64,000 nucleotides of DNA from assembly GCF_001941825.1 (NCBI RefSeq), contig NZ_CP019038.1:1426001-1490000 (forward strand), read 5' to 3'. Within the stretch, counting starts at the first letter, position 1. Every line of letters starts with the position of its first letter. The notes under the pieces were generated by a model. That model was not told the origin of the DNA. It was given only the letters and a program-made list of their open reading frames with translations, and did not search any database. Below are positions 18,463 through 28,854 of this stretch, in pieces. Origin of the DNA: Massilia putida. Its GTDB lineage: Bacteria > Pseudomonadota > Gammaproteobacteria > Burkholderiales > Burkholderiaceae_D. The translations under genes and the position numbers were made by a program.

Positions 18463-19764
18463 ATGAAAAAACCATTCTATAAAGTCCTTTATGTCCAGGT
18501 ATTGTTTGCGATTATCGTGGGCGTCCTGTTAGGCATCTACGATCCGGGTATCGCAACCGCGATGAAGCCGCTGGGAGACGGCTTCGTCAAACTGATCAAG
18601 ATGATCATTGCCCCGGTGATCTTCTGTACCGTCGTCGCCGGTATCGCCGGCATGCAAGACATGAAAAAGGTCGGCCGCGTCGGCGGCAAGGCCCTGATCT
18701 ACTTCGAAGTCGTCTCGACCTTCGCACTGGCCATCGGCCTGATCGTCGCCAACGTGATCAAGCCGGGCGCCGGCTTCAATGTCAACGCGGCCACGCTGGA
18801 CACCCACGCGATCGCCCAGTACACCGACAAGACCAAGTCGCTGAACACGGTCGACTTCCTGATGAACATCATCCCGAACACGTTCGTGGATGCGTTCGCC
18901 AAAGGGGAAATCCTGCAGGTGCTGCTGATCGCCATCCTGTTCGGCTTCGCGCTGTCGATGCTGGGTGAACGCGGCCGTCCGCTGACCCGCTTCATCGACG
19001 ACATGTCGCACGCCATCTTCGGCGTCGTGAACATCATCATGAAAGCCGCCCCGATCGGTGCCTTCGGCGCCATGGCCTTCACCATCGGCAAATACGGCGT
19101 CAAGTCGCTGATCCCGCTGGCCTCGCTCGTCGGTTCGTTCTACCTGACCTGCTTCCTGTTCGTCGTGATCGTCCTCGGCGTCATCGCCCGCCTGACCGGC
19201 TTCTCGATCTTCCGCTACCTCGCCTATATCAAGGAAGAGCTGCTGATCGTGCTGGGCACGAGCTCGTCGGAAAGCGCCCTGCCGGCCCTGATGCGCAAGC
19301 TGGAAAAGATGGGCTGCCCGAAATCCGTCGTGGGCCTCGTCGTCCCGACCGGCTACTCGTTCAACCTGGACGGCACCAACATCTACATGACGATGGCCGC
19401 CCTGTTCGTCGCCCAGGCCACGAACACCGACCTGACGCTGTCGCAGGAACTCACGATCCTGTTCGTGGCGATGCTGACGTCGAAAGGCGCATCGGGCATC
19501 ACCGGCGCCGGCTTCATCACGCTGGCCGCGACCCTGGCCGTCGTGCCGACGATCCCGGTGGCCGGCATGACCCTGATCCTGGGCATCGACAAGTTCATGA
19601 GCGAATGCCGCGCCCTCACCAACATCATCGGCAACGGCGTCGCCTCGATCGTCGTGTCGAAATGGGAAGGCGAGCTGGACCAGGAGCGCCTGACCGCCGA
19701 ACTCAAGAATCCGAGCCCGGACGACGTTGCTTCCGACCTGCACCCGGTCCGCGAAGCTGCCTGA
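18463..19764 (+). CDS. dctA: C4-dicarboxylate:cation symporter
   Basis: 433 aa, inner-membrane DAACS-family carrier for succinate, fumarate and malate. Hallmarks: [20 protein letters not shown] near residue 42, the Ser-rich [13 protein letters not shown] hairpin, and [19 protein letters not shown] in TM7 with substrate and cation residues. The family length is typical. It stands alone: regulators of the DctBD or DctSR type are not adjacent. A long inverted repeat lies just upstream and an intrinsic terminator just after the stop codon. Confidence 0.95.
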   Translation: MKKPFYKVLYVQVLFAIIVGVLLGIYDPGIATAMKPLGDGFVKLIKMIIAPVIFCTVVAGIAGMQDMKKVGRVGGKALIYFEVVSTFALAIGLIVANVIKPGAGFNVNAATLDTHAIAQYTDKTKSLNTVDFLMNIIPNTFVDAFAKGEILQVLLIAILFGFALSMLGERGRPLTRFIDDMSHAIFGVVNIIMKAAPIGAFGAMAFTIGKYGVKSLIPLASLVGSFYLTCFLFVVIVLGVIARLTGFSIFRYLAYIKEELLIVLGTSSSESALPALMRKLEKMGCPKSVVGLVVPTGYSFNLDGTNIYMTMAALFVAQATNTDLTLSQELTILFVAMLTSKGASGITGAGFITLAATLAVVPTIPVAGMTLILGIDKFMSECRALTNIIGNGVASIVVSKWEGELDQERLTAELKNPSPDDVASDLHPVREAA

Positions 19765-19802
19765 TCCGTCTCAGACACAAAAACGAACGATTCCTCGTTC
19801 AG

Positions 19803-19830
19803 ACGCCGGGTTCGCCCGGCGTTTTTTTTT
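19803..19830 (+). terminator. Intrinsic terminator after dctA
   Basis: ACGCCGGG and CCCGGCGT form a G+C-rich stem with a short TTCG-type loop, followed by a run of ten T. It also separates dctA from the convergent ABC exporter gene. Confidence 0.92.
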
Positions 19831-19841
19831 GCGCTGGCGGT

Positions 19842-21671
19842 TCATGGCGGCACGCCGCCGGGCGGTGCGACGTCGGGCGTCGCCATGCGCGCCTGGTCCT
19901 GGTCGATGCGCTGCTGCAGCAGCCACAGCCGCGCATACACGCCCTTGCGGCGCAACAGTTCCGCATGCGTGCCCCGCTCCACGATGCGGCCCCGCTCCAT
20001 GACGATGATCGCGTGCGCATGGACGATGGTCGACAGCCGGTGCGCGATGACGAGCGTCGTGCGCCGTTCGGACAACCGGTCGAGTTCGCGCACGATCGCG
20101 TGCTCGGACACGGAATCGAGCGCCGACGTGGCCTCGTCGAACACGAGGATCACCGGCTGCTTGAGGATGGCGCGCGCGATGCCGATGCGCTGGCGCTCGC
20201 CGCCGGAGAACTTCACGCCGCGTTCGCCGACGGGACTGTCGTAGCCGTCCGGCAGCGCGGCGATCGTCTCGTGCAGCTGCGCGGCCCGCGCCGCCGCCAC
20301 GATCTCGTCGCGGCCGGCGCCCGCGCGCGCGTAACCGATATTGCTGGCGATGGTGTCGTTGAACAGGGCGGCATCCTGCGGGACGACGCCGATCGCCCGG
20401 CGCACGCTGGCCGGACTGCAGTGGCGGATGTCCTGGCCGTCGATGAGGATGCGCCCGCGGTCGGGGTCGTAAAAGCGCAACAGCAGGCGCGCCAGCGTCG
20501 ACTTGCCGGACCCGCTGCGCCCGACGACGGCCAAGGTCGTGCCGGGCGGGATGCGCAGGCTGACGTCGTCCAGCGCCGGGCGGCCCGGCTCGTAGTCGAA
20601 ACCGACGTGCTCGAACACGACTTCGCCGGCGCTTGGCACGAGCGCCGGCAGGCCGGGCACCTCCGGCATCTCCGGCCGCTCGCCCAGCAGCGCGAACAGG
20701 CGCTCCGCGTTGACCCAGGCATCGCGCGATTCGCGGTAGACGAAGCCGAGGGCGTTCAGCGGCAGGCAGACCTGCAGCGCATACGCATTGATCAGCACGA
20801 GGTCGCCCACGCGCATCCGCCCCGCCAGCACGTCCTGCCCGGCCAGCAGCATGATGGCGGCGACGCCGACGGCGATCACCCCGCTCTGCCCCACGTGCAG
20901 CAGGAACAGGGCGCGCTGGTTCTTGATGCCGGCGTCCCGCCAGTGGCCCATCGTCGACGAGAATTTGGCCGCCTCGTGCGCCTCGTTGGCGAAATACTTG
21001 ACGGTGTCGTAGTTCAGCAGGCTGTCCGCCATCTGCCCCTTCGCGCGCGAATCGAGCTTGTTGACGCGCCGCTGGTACATGACGCGGCGCGCCGTGAACA
21101 CGAGCGTGAAACCCGTGTACAGGAGGAAGGTGACGGCGATGACGGCGGCATAGCCTCCGGGATAGCGGCGCAGCATGATGACGAGCACGAGGCCGATCTC
21201 GACGAGCGTCGGCACGATCGTGAACAACCCCACGCCCAGCAGGTAGGCGATGCCGCTGGTGCCGCGGTCGATGTCCGGCAGCAGGCTGCCGACCTGGCGC
21301 CGCGCGTGGAAGCGGGGCCCCAGCGCGTGCAGGTGCGCGAACGTCTTGCAGGCGTACGTCGACACCGCGCCCAGCGTGACGCGCGCGAACAGCAGGTCGC
21401 GCCATTCATTGAACAGGGTGCTGGCGAAACGCAGCAGCGCATACCCGACCAGCAGATACGCGGGCAGCTGCAGCGGCAGCCGCGGCTGCGAAAAGTCGTC
21501 GATGATGCGCTTGAGCAGCAGCGGCACGGCGACTGTCGCCACCTTCGCCGCCAGCAGCAGGACGACGGACGCCGCCACCCGTGTGCGGTGGGCGCGCATC
21601 ACATCCCACAGCTCGGCCATGAAGCGGCGTCGGGCGGCGCGGTCGTCGGGGGCGTCCGGGTCGGAAGTCAT
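19842..21671 (-). CDS. ABC exporter, Atm1/HMT1-like (fused TMD-NBD)
   Basis: 609 aa half-transporter. Six TM segments span residues 30-310 and include the diagnostic LLNYDTVKYFANEAHE of the Atm1 (ABCB7/HMT1) subfamily. The ATPase domain has Walker A VGRSGSGKSTLARLL, the signature FSGGERQRIGIARAI, Walker B VILVFDEATSALD and the H-loop IAHRLST. Relatives export glutathione-linked sulfur species or metal conjugates. Convergent with dctA. The C-terminal tail is Pro-rich (TPDVAPPGGVPP). The substrate is not deducible. Confidence 0.93.
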   Translation of the reverse strand: MTSDPDAPDDRAARRRFMAELWDVMRAHRTRVAASVVLLLAAKVATVAVPLLLKRIIDDFSQPRLPLQLPAYLLVGYALLRFASTLFNEWRDLLFARVTLGAVSTYACKTFAHLHALGPRFHARRQVGSLLPDIDRGTSGIAYLLGVGLFTIVPTLVEIGLVLVIMLRRYPGGYAAVIAVTFLLYTGFTLVFTARRVMYQRRVNKLDSRAKGQMADSLLNYDTVKYFANEAHEAAKFSSTMGHWRDAGIKNQRALFLLHVGQSGVIAVGVAAIMLLAGQDVLAGRMRVGDLVLINAYALQVCLPLNALGFVYRESRDAWVNAERLFALLGERPEMPEVPGLPALVPSAGEVVFEHVGFDYEPGRPALDDVSLRIPPGTTLAVVGRSGSGKSTLARLLLRFYDPDRGRILIDGQDIRHCSPASVRRAIGVVPQDAALFNDTIASNIGYARAGAGRDEIVAAARAAQLHETIAALPDGYDSPVGERGVKFSGGERQRIGIARAILKQPVILVFDEATSALDSVSEHAIVRELDRLSERRTTLVIAHRLSTIVHAHAIIVMERGRIVERGTHAELLRRKGVYARLWLLQQRIDQDQARMATPDVAPPGGVPP

Positions 21672-21747
21672 GGAAGCTTGGACCGCCGCGCGGCCGCCGG
21701 ACTCCCTGTCGACTCCTGTGCTGCCTCAAGCATTCATGCCGGAGGTG

Positions 21748-22165
21748 TCAGCGTATTCGCCTGGGTGCATTTTCCAGGCGGAAGATCACGTCGACGGGCT
21801 GGCGCATCTTGAGCGCGGGGACCGCCAGCAGCTGTTCGCGATCGACGTCCTGGGCACGCGCCTTGTCCGTGCTGCGCGGACGGCGGAAGTCGTCGCGCTC
21901 GAGGCCCATCGCCGTGCCCAGGTTTTTCAACGCATCCGGCGTCGCGGCCATCACGCCGCCGACGCGGCGCCCGAACCCGGCCGCCGGCCAGCGGCGCCCA
22001 GTTGGCGAGGTTGCGCACATTGATGTGAACGTCGCAACGCAGCTCGTACAGCGGCGCACCATCCGCGGCCCGGTTGTCCTTGCGGATGCCCTGCCGCACT
22101 TCGCGTACGACGGCGTCCTCCGGCTCCATGCCCAGCTGACGCACCAGTGCGCGCACCTCGCCCAC
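21748..22165 (-). pseudogene. Frameshifted gene of unknown function
   Basis: Two overlapping minus-strand frames together give one protein-like sequence: the first from GTG 22165 (VRQLGMEPEDAVVREVRQG ... NLANWAPL), the second continuing GFGRRVGGVMAATPDALKNLG to a stop at 21748. The switch falls near 21970-21990, in a G+C-rich run (GGCCGGCGGCCGGG on the minus strand). Past the switch the first frame turns into a low-complexity Arg-rich sequence, which supports a real frameshift or a sequencing error. Family not recognised. It lies 35 bp after scoB on the same strand. Confidence 0.6.
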
Positions 22166-22200
22166 GCGCGTGTCGAGGACGGCACGGGCCGCGGCCGGCC

Positions 22201-22851
<651 letters not shown>

Positions 22852-22867
22852 GTCTGTCTCCCTGGTC

Positions 22868-23566
22868 TTATGCTTGACGCACGGTGCGCTGTTCGATGCG
22901 CTTTTCCGGCGTCGGGTTGTGAACGATGCGGTGCACGAAGATACTCGGGGTATGCACCTGGTCCGGATCGATCTCGCCGATCTCGACCAGCTGCTCGACT
23001 TCCACGATGCAGACCTTGCCTGCGGTGGCCACGTTCGGGTTGAAGTTGCGTGCCGTCTTGCGGAACACGAGGTTGCCGGCGCGGTCGGCCTTCCAGGCCT
23101 TCACGAGCGACACGTCGGGCGCGAGCGAACGTTCCATCACGTACATCTCGCCATCGAATTCGCGCGTTTCCTTGCCTTCCGCGACGATGGTGCCGTAACC
23201 GGTCTTGGTGAAGAAGGCCGGGATACCGGCGCCGCCCGCGCGCAGCTTTTCGGCCAGCGTGCCCTGCGGCGTGAATTCCAATTCCAGTTCGCCGGCCAGG
23301 TACTGGCGCGCGAATTCCTTGTTCTCGCCCACGTACGAGGCGATCATCTTCTTGATCTGGCGCGTCTTGAGCAGCTGGCCGAGACCGAAGTCGTCGACGC
23401 CGGCGTTGTTCGAGATGGCCGTCAGGTTCTTGACGCCGGAATCGCGCAGCGCGAGGATCAGCGCCTCCGGAATACCGCACAGGCCGAAACCACCCACGGC
23501 GATGGTCTGGCCGTCCTCGACGACCCCTTCGAGCGCGGAGCGCGCATCAGGATACACTTTGTTCAT
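22868..23566 (-). CDS. scoA: 3-oxoacid CoA-transferase subunit A
   Basis: 232 aa, CoA-binding subunit partnering ScoB. The glycine-rich signature [16 protein letters not shown] lies near residue 25, with [14 protein letters not shown] and [22 protein letters not shown] further on, all typical. It is divergent from a PAS-LuxR regulator across a 146-bp gap (23567-23712), making that regulator a candidate controller. Length matches the family. Confidence 0.94.
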   Translation of the reverse strand: MNKVYPDARSALEGVVEDGQTIAVGGFGLCGIPEALILALRDSGVKNLTAISNNAGVDDFGLGQLLKTRQIKKMIASYVGENKEFARQYLAGELELEFTPQGTLAEKLRAGGAGIPAFFTKTGYGTIVAEGKETREFDGEMYVMERSLAPDVSLVKAWKADRAGNLVFRKTARNFNPNVATAGKVCIVEVEQLVEIGEIDPDQVHTPSIFVHRIVHNPTPEKRIEQRTVRQA

Positions 23567-23712
23567 ACCCGTCCCTTTAGTTATTAACCTTCAAGCGTCG
23601 TTAAGCTTCTCTACAGCAGAGTAGAATTCGAGAATAGAATACGCCCCTCCAAAGCACAATACCGTAGAAATACCGGCAAGCGTTTCCTGCGGGGACACTC
23701 GACTACCATCAA

Positions 23713-24273
23713 ATGAACGCATCATACGCCATCGATTACGAGATGATTTTCCAGCACGCGCCGGTCGGCATGTGCATCTCGGTGAACCGCGTGATCCAGT
23801 CCTGCAACCATGCCCTGGCGGCGATGTTCGGCTACCAGAGGACCCAGCTGGACGGCAAGTCGTTCGCGGTACTGTACCCGACCATGGACGAATTCCTGCG
23901 CACGGGCGACCGCATCATCCCGATCATGAATGCGAAGGGCCGCTACTCGGACGAGCGCATCATGCGGCGCGGGAACGGGGAATTGTTCTGGTGCCACGTG
24001 ACGGGCCGCGCGCTCGACCCGGCCGAGCCGTTGGGCGCCGGCGTGTGGACCTTCGAGGACGTCAGCGAAAAGCGCCCGGTAACGGCCGAGCTGACCCCGC
24101 GCGAGCGCGAGATCGCGGCGCTACTCGTCGAAGGCAAGACGAGCAAGGTGATCGCGCGCGAGACCGATCTGTCGCCGCGCACGGTGGAGATGCACCGTGC
24201 CAAGCTGATGCGCAAGTTCTCGGCGTCGACGTCGTCGGAACTCGTGCATAAGCTCGTCGGCATGTCGCGCTGA
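23713..24273 (+). CDS. PAS domain LuxR-type transcriptional regulator
   Basis: 186 aa. An N-terminal PAS domain (about residues 8-120, IFQHAPVGMCISVN ... GVWTFEDVSEK) is followed by a LuxR/GerE helix-turn-helix (LTPREREIAALLVEGKTSK and SPRTVEMHRAKLMRKF). There is no receiver domain, so it should respond to a small ligand, redox state or a protein through PAS. It is divergent from scoAB, suggesting local control of ketoacid use (inference). Its stop codon abuts the stop of the convergent thioesterase. Confidence 0.9.
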   Translation: MNASYAIDYEMIFQHAPVGMCISVNRVIQSCNHALAAMFGYQRTQLDGKSFAVLYPTMDEFLRTGDRIIPIMNAKGRYSDERIMRRGNGELFWCHVTGRALDPAEPLGAGVWTFEDVSEKRPVTAELTPREREIAALLVEGKTSKVIARETDLSPRTVEMHRAKLMRKFSASTSSELVHKLVGMSR

Positions 24274-24693
24274 TCAGCCGGGGGGCAGCATCTCCCGCAA
24301 CTGTGCCGGCAACGGCACCGATTTCTCGGCCGCGAAATCGACCCACACGACCTTGCCTCCGCCTTCCGCGTACACGACGTCGGCATTGCCGTCCGCGTCG
24401 ACCATGCGGATCTCGTGCGTCACTTCGAAGCTGGACCGGCCCGCCGGACCGGCGAACGTGCGGATCTCGATCTCGCCCGGGTACTTCAGCTGCTTGATGA
24501 AGGTGCAGTAGGCGGTGACGATCACCGGGCCTTCGCCCTGGACGTCGAGGCCGCCGGCCGCCTGTTCGAGAAAGGCGATGCGCCCGCTCTCCATGTATCG
24601 GAAATACACCGTGTTGTTCACGTGTCCGAATGCATCCATGTCGCCCCAGCGGATGGCCTGGCGCATGGCGTGAACCTGCTTCTTGTCGCTCAT
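24274..24693 (-). CDS. Hotdog-fold acyl-CoA thioesterase (4-hydroxybenzoyl-CoA thioesterase family)
   Basis: 139 aa from MSDKKQ. The family motif RWGDMDAFGHVNNTVYFRYME contains the catalytic Asp and the conserved His-Val-Asn-Asn. It is cytoplasmic and probably hydrolyses acyl-CoA. The start is uncertain: ATG 24726 would add 11 residues, and neither start has a good ribosome-binding site. It is the last gene of a same-strand set with a hydrolase and an SDR, which together look like an acyl/keto-acid processing operon. Confidence 0.88.
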   Translation of the reverse strand: MSDKKQVHAMRQAIRWGDMDAFGHVNNTVYFRYMESGRIAFLEQAAGGLDVQGEGPVIVTAYCTFIKQLKYPGEIEIRTFAGPAGRSSFEVTHEIRMVDADGNADVVYAEGGGKVVWVDFAAEKSVPLPAQLREMLPPG

Positions 24694-24735
24694 TGTTGCG
24701 TCTACGTGGTTGCCAAAAGCCGGCATGATAGGGCG

Positions 24736-25518
24736 TCAAGCGCCCGAGCGGCAGTCCCCGTCGTAGAGGATGGACTCGACGATGCGGCAGAAGGTCGCCG
24801 GATCTTCCAGCATCATCATGTGGCCCGTCTTCGGCTGGACGCACACCCGGCGCGCCTGCGCCAGCACCCAGTCGGGCACGTCCCAGCCGGCGGCGGACTG
24901 TTCCCCGCCGACGAGAAAAAGCGGACTGCCGCGGGACGTGGCGCGCGCCAGCACGCGGCCGACACAACCCAGGTAGTCCGGGGCGCCCGTCGTGTCGAGC
25001 ACGGATTGCGCCATCTTTTGCACCGTCGTGTACGGTTGGTTGGCGAGGATGTCGCGCGCCCAGGCGACGCGCTCGTCGCTCGCCTCGATGCCGCATTTTT
25101 CCAGCCAGGCGGCCGGTGCCGCTTCCATCGCGCCATATTCGGCGGCCCAGTCGGCCTCCGGCAGCGCGGCGATACGGCCCGCCCAGAACGCGTCCTTCAG
25201 CGTGAAGTTACCCTCCACGCTGATCAGGCCCCGTACGAGGTCGGGCGCCATGTCCGCCAGCAGCATCGCGACGGCGCCGCCCACGCTGTGGCCCAGCACC
25301 CAGGCGGGACCGCAGGCCTCGTCGCGCAGGAAGCGCGCGAGCATGGCGGCCTGTCCGGGCAGCGTGATGCCCGTGTCTTCGCTGCGGCGCTGGCCGTAGC
25401 CGACCAGGTCCGGCGTGAAGACCTCGACGCCGGGCAGGTAACGCTGCGGTTCGAAATAGCTCAGCGAGCCCAGCAGGCCGTGGATCAAAAGCAGCCGCGG
25501 CCTTGCCTGCGATGTCAT
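24736..25518 (-). CDS. Alpha/beta hydrolase
   Basis: 260 aa. LLLIHGLLGS gives the oxyanion region, VLGHSVGGAVAML the nucleophile Ser (near residue 94) and TGHMMMLEDP the catalytic His. The start at 25518 overlaps the SDR stop codon (ATGA), so the two are coupled. The substrate is unknown; relatives include lactonases and esterases. It lies between an SDR and a thioesterase gene on the same strand. Confidence 0.9.
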   Translation of the reverse strand: MTSQARPRLLLIHGLLGSLSYFEPQRYLPGVEVFTPDLVGYGQRRSEDTGITLPGQAAMLARFLRDEACGPAWVLGHSVGGAVAMLLADMAPDLVRGLISVEGNFTLKDAFWAGRIAALPEADWAAEYGAMEAAPAAWLEKCGIEASDERVAWARDILANQPYTTVQKMAQSVLDTTGAPDYLGCVGRVLARATSRGSPLFLVGGEQSAAGWDVPDWVLAQARRVCVQPKTGHMMMLEDPATFCRIVESILYDGDCRSGA

Positions 25519-26291
25519 TGCGCCGTCATGCCGTCGTCGGCCGTGATGATGGCGCCGTTGATGAAATGGGCTTCCTCGGCGGCGAGCAGCAACAGCAGTC
25601 CGTCGAGGTCTTCCGGCTTGCCCGCGCGGCGCCGCGGCAGCATCTCGATCAGTTTCCGGCCCTGCTCCGTGTCGAAATAATCCTCGTTCATCTCGGTCGC
25701 GATATAGCCCGGGCAGATGGCGTTCACATTGATGCCGTAGCGCCCCCACTCGACGGCCATCGCCTTCGTCATCTGCACGACGCCGGCCTTGCTCATGCAG
25801 TACACGCCGATCTGCGGCAGCACGCGCAGGCCCGCGACGGATGCGATGTTGACGATGCGGTGCTGCTTCTTCGGGTCGCCCTTGGCGCGCTGGATCATGC
25901 GCTTCGCGGTCTGCTGGGCCATGAAGAACGCGCCGCGCAGGTTCGTGTCCATCACGTAGCCGTAGTCTTCCTCGCTGACGTCGAGCAGGCGCTGCGTGGT
26001 CGACACGCCGGAGTTGTTGACGAGGATGTCGATCGGCCCCGCTTCCGTCTCGGCGTGGGCGATGGCGGATTTGATGCTCGCGAGGTCCGTCACGTCCAGC
26101 GCGACGACGTGGGCCGCGCCGCCGTCCGCCTCGATCTCGGCACGCAATTCCTTCAGGCGGTCGATGCGGCGCGACGCGAGCACGACCTGGGCGCCGGCAC
26201 CGGCCAGGGCTTTGGCAAAACGCGCTCCCAGCCCGCTGGATGCGCCCGTGACCATGGCAATCTTTCCTTCGAAATTGACTTCAATCCCCAC
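25515..26291 (-). CDS. Short-chain dehydrogenase/reductase
   Basis: 258 aa, Rossmann fold. MVTGASSGLGARFAKAL binds NAD(P), NNSG lies in the central strand, and the catalytic Ser-Tyr-Lys set is in NIASVAGL and YCMSKAG. The RR after strand 2 (ASRRIDRL) hints at NADP preference. It heads the SDR-hydrolase-thioesterase operon and is divergent from the ETF-QO gene (179-bp gap). The substrate is probably a 3-hydroxyacyl or similar compound, but this is not shown by the sequence. Confidence 0.92.
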   Translation of the reverse strand: MGIEVNFEGKIAMVTGASSGLGARFAKALAGAGAQVVLASRRIDRLKELRAEIEADGGAAHVVALDVTDLASIKSAIAHAETEAGPIDILVNNSGVSTTQRLLDVSEEDYGYVMDTNLRGAFFMAQQTAKRMIQRAKGDPKKQHRIVNIASVAGLRVLPQIGVYCMSKAGVVQMTKAMAVEWGRYGINVNAICPGYIATEMNEDYFDTEQGRKLIEMLPRRRAGKPEDLDGLLLLLAAEEAHFINGAIITADDGMTAQ

Positions 26292-26365
26292 GTTACGCCC
26301 CCTATCCCCGAACTAAATTCTGTTGCGAAGTCATAATGATTACACACTTCACCTATTTCGCACCG

Positions 26366-26385
26366 ATTAGATTGCCGCGTCTAAT
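26366..26385. promoter_or_regulatory. Inverted repeat between SDR and ETF-QO genes
   Basis: ATTAGA-N8-TCTAAT, a 6-8-6 palindrome in the 179-bp divergent gap. A second one, GCTCG-N9-CGAGC, lies about 30 bp further towards ETF-QO. Both are plausible operator sites for a regulator shared by the two transcripts. No regulator gene is adjacent. Confidence 0.4.
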
Positions 26386-26470
26386 AGTTGCCCTACAATG
26401 GCGCTCGAAGTTGCCAACGAGCGCAAAAAAGTGCACACTCGTGCTTAAATTTTTTTAACTACTATAAGAC

Positions 26471-28147
26471 ATGACTCAGCCCAACTCCCTCCTCGAAGAA
26501 TACGGCCCCCGCGAAGCAATGGAATACGACGTGGTCATCGTCGGCGGCGGCCCGGCCGGCCTGGCAGCAAGCATCCGCCTGAAACAGCTGGCGGCCGAGA
26601 AAGGCCAGGACGTGTCGGTCTGCGTGCTGGAAAAAGGCGGCGAGCTGGGCGCGCACATCCTGTCGGGCGCCGTCATGGACCCGCGCGCGCTGGACGAGCT
26701 GTTCCCGAACTGGAAGGAACTGGGCGCCCCTTTGAACACGGCCGTGACGGAAGACCGCGTACTGTTCCTCACCGAGACCAAGGCTTACGCGACGCCGTCG
26801 TTCATGGTGCCGAAGGCCCTGACGAACCACGGCAACTACGTGATCTCGCTGGCGAACGTCGTGCGCTGGCTGGGTCAGCAGGCGGAAGCGCTGGGCGTCG
26901 AAATCTTTCCGGGCTTCCCCGCCGCCGAGATCCTGTACAACGACGATGGCTCCGTGAAGGGCGTCGCCACCGGCAATATGGGCGTCAACCGCCACGGCCA
27001 GCCGACGGACGCGTTCCAGCTGGGCATGGAACTGCACGCCAAATACACGCTGTTCGCGGAAGGCTCGCGCGGCCACCTCGGCAAGCAGCTGATGGCGAAA
27101 TACGACCTGAACAAGGGCAAGGATCCGCAGACCTACGGCATCGGCATCAAGGAGTTGTGGGAAATCGATCCGGCCAAGCACAAGCCGGGCCTCGTGATCC
27201 ACACGGCCGGCTGGCCGCTGGACAACGACACGTACGGCGGTTCGTTCCTGTACCACCTGGAAAACAACCAGGTCGCCGTCGGCTTCGTCGTCGGCCTGTC
27301 GTACCAGAACCCGTACCTGTCGCCGTACGAGGAATTCCAGCGCTATAAGACGCACCCGGCGATCCGTCACTTCTTCGAGGGCGGCAAGCGCATCTCGTAC
27401 GGCGCGCGCGCGATCACGGCGGGCGGCCTGCAGTCGCTGCCGAAGACCGTGTTCCCGGGCGGCGCCTTGATCGGCTGCGATGCCGGCTTCCTCAACACGA
27501 GCCGCATCAAGGGTAGCCACGCCGCCATCAAGACGGGCATGCTCGCTGCCGACGCCGCCTTTGCCGCGGTGAAAGCGGGCCGCCAGCACGACGAGCTGCT
27601 GAGCTATCCGGTCGCGTTCGAACAGTCGTGGCTGCATGAGGAACTGCACGTCGCGCGCAACTTCAAGCCGTGGATGAGCAAGGGCCTGGTGCTGGGCACG
27701 ATCATGGTCGGCATCGACCAGATCGTGTTCAAGGGTAAGGCCCCGTGGACCCTGCACCACAAACACGCGGACCACGAATGCCTGCGTCCGGCGTCCGACT
27801 TCAAGCCGATCGTCTATCCGAAACCGGACGGCAAGCTGACCTTCGACCGCCTGTCGTCCGTGTTCATCTCGAACACGAACCACGCGGAAGACCAGCCCGT
27901 GCACCTGACCTTGAAGAACCCGAACGTGCCGGTCGAAATCAACCTGGCCAAGTTCGCGGGTCCGGAACAGCGTTACTGCCCGGCCGGCGTGTACGAATTC
28001 GTGAAGACGGATGAAGGCCGCGATCGCCTGCAGATCAACGCGCAGAACTGCGTGCACTGCAAGACGTGCGACATCAAGGACCCGACGCAGAACATCGTCT
28101 GGGTCACGCCGGAAGGTGGCGGCGGGCCGAACTACCCGAATATGTGA
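26471..28147 (+). CDS. Electron transfer flavoprotein-ubiquinone oxidoreductase
   Basis: 558 aa membrane-associated enzyme passing electrons from reduced ETF (fatty and amino acid acyl-CoA dehydrogenases) to ubiquinone. FAD motif VVIVGGGPAGLAASIRLK near residue 19; the typical LSGAVMDPRALDELFPNW segment follows. The C-terminal 4Fe-4S cluster motif is visible (RYCPAGVYE ... NCVHCKTCDIKDPTQNI). Length fits the bacterial family. It is a single-gene unit with an intrinsic terminator directly after the stop codon. Confidence 0.96.
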   Translation: MTQPNSLLEEYGPREAMEYDVVIVGGGPAGLAASIRLKQLAAEKGQDVSVCVLEKGGELGAHILSGAVMDPRALDELFPNWKELGAPLNTAVTEDRVLFLTETKAYATPSFMVPKALTNHGNYVISLANVVRWLGQQAEALGVEIFPGFPAAEILYNDDGSVKGVATGNMGVNRHGQPTDAFQLGMELHAKYTLFAEGSRGHLGKQLMAKYDLNKGKDPQTYGIGIKELWEIDPAKHKPGLVIHTAGWPLDNDTYGGSFLYHLENNQVAVGFVVGLSYQNPYLSPYEEFQRYKTHPAIRHFFEGGKRISYGARAITAGGLQSLPKTVFPGGALIGCDAGFLNTSRIKGSHAAIKTGMLAADAAFAAVKAGRQHDELLSYPVAFEQSWLHEELHVARNFKPWMSKGLVLGTIMVGIDQIVFKGKAPWTLHHKHADHECLRPASDFKPIVYPKPDGKLTFDRLSSVFISNTNHAEDQPVHLTLKNPNVPVEINLAKFAGPEQRYCPAGVYEFVKTDEGRDRLQINAQNCVHCKTCDIKDPTQNIVWVTPEGGGGPNYPNM

Positions 28148-28155
28148 TGCCCGAC

Positions 28156-28180
28156 ACGGCGGAGCGATCCGCCGTTTTTT
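28156..28180 (+). terminator. Intrinsic terminator after ETF-QO gene
   Basis: ACGGCGGA/TCCGCCGT stem with a GCGA loop and a T-run. Its last bases touch the stop codon of the convergent permease gene. Confidence 0.92.
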
Positions 28181-28847
28181 ATTTGTGCGCGCGGTTGAAA
28201 CGCCGCTCCGCCCGGCGCTGCAGGTCCTCGAAGAACAGGCTCAGCAGCCAGTACACGCCGGCCGCCGCCACGTACTGCGGCAACGGCCGGAACGTCACGG
28301 AGATCAGCTCCTTCGTCACCAGCATCAGTTCGCTCACGGTGATGACGGACACGAGCGCCGTGTCCTTGATCAGGCTGATCAACGTATTGCTCATCGCGGG
28401 CACGGCCACGCGCAGCGCCTGCGGCAGGATCACGAGGCCCAGCGTCTGCGGATACGTGAGACCAAGGCTGAAGCCGGCATTCCACTGCCCGCGCCCGACG
28501 CCGAGGATGGCGCCGCGCAGGCTTTCCGACAAATACGCGCCCGCGTTCAGCGACAGCGCCAGGATGCCCGCCGCGACGGGCGTGAATTCGATGCCGATGC
28601 CGGGCAGGCCGTAATAGATGACGAACAATTGCACCAGCAACGGGGTGCCGCGGAAGGCACTCACGTACAGCGCGGCCGGCCAGCGCAGCGGCACCCAGGG
28701 CGACACGCGCAAGACGGCGGTCGGGAAGCCCAGCACGAGTCCGCCCGCCATCGAGGCGACCGCAAACGAAAGCGTGTAGCCGGCGCCTTTCGCCATCACG
28801 GGCGCGGCCTCGCGCAGCAGGTCGACGAGTTCGGTCAGCGCGGCCAT
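28179..28847 (-). CDS. Polar amino acid ABC transporter permease (HisM/GlnP family)
   Basis: 222 aa with about five TM segments. The N-terminal half carries YVSAFRGTPLLVQLFVIYYG and the ATPase-contact EAA loop is in AGFSLGLTYPQTLGLVILPQALR, both typical of amino acid importers. It starts 7 bp after the binding-protein gene. No ATP-binding subunit is encoded next to the pair, so that component comes from elsewhere in the genome. Confidence 0.93.
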   Translation of the reverse strand: MAALTELVDLLREAAPVMAKGAGYTLSFAVASMAGGLVLGFPTAVLRVSPWVPLRWPAALYVSAFRGTPLLVQLFVIYYGLPGIGIEFTPVAAGILALSLNAGAYLSESLRGAILGVGRGQWNAGFSLGLTYPQTLGLVILPQALRVAVPAMSNTLISLIKDTALVSVITVSELMLVTKELISVTFRPLPQYVAAAGVYWLLSLFFEDLQRRAERRFNRAHK

Positions 28848-28854
28848 GGCGCCG

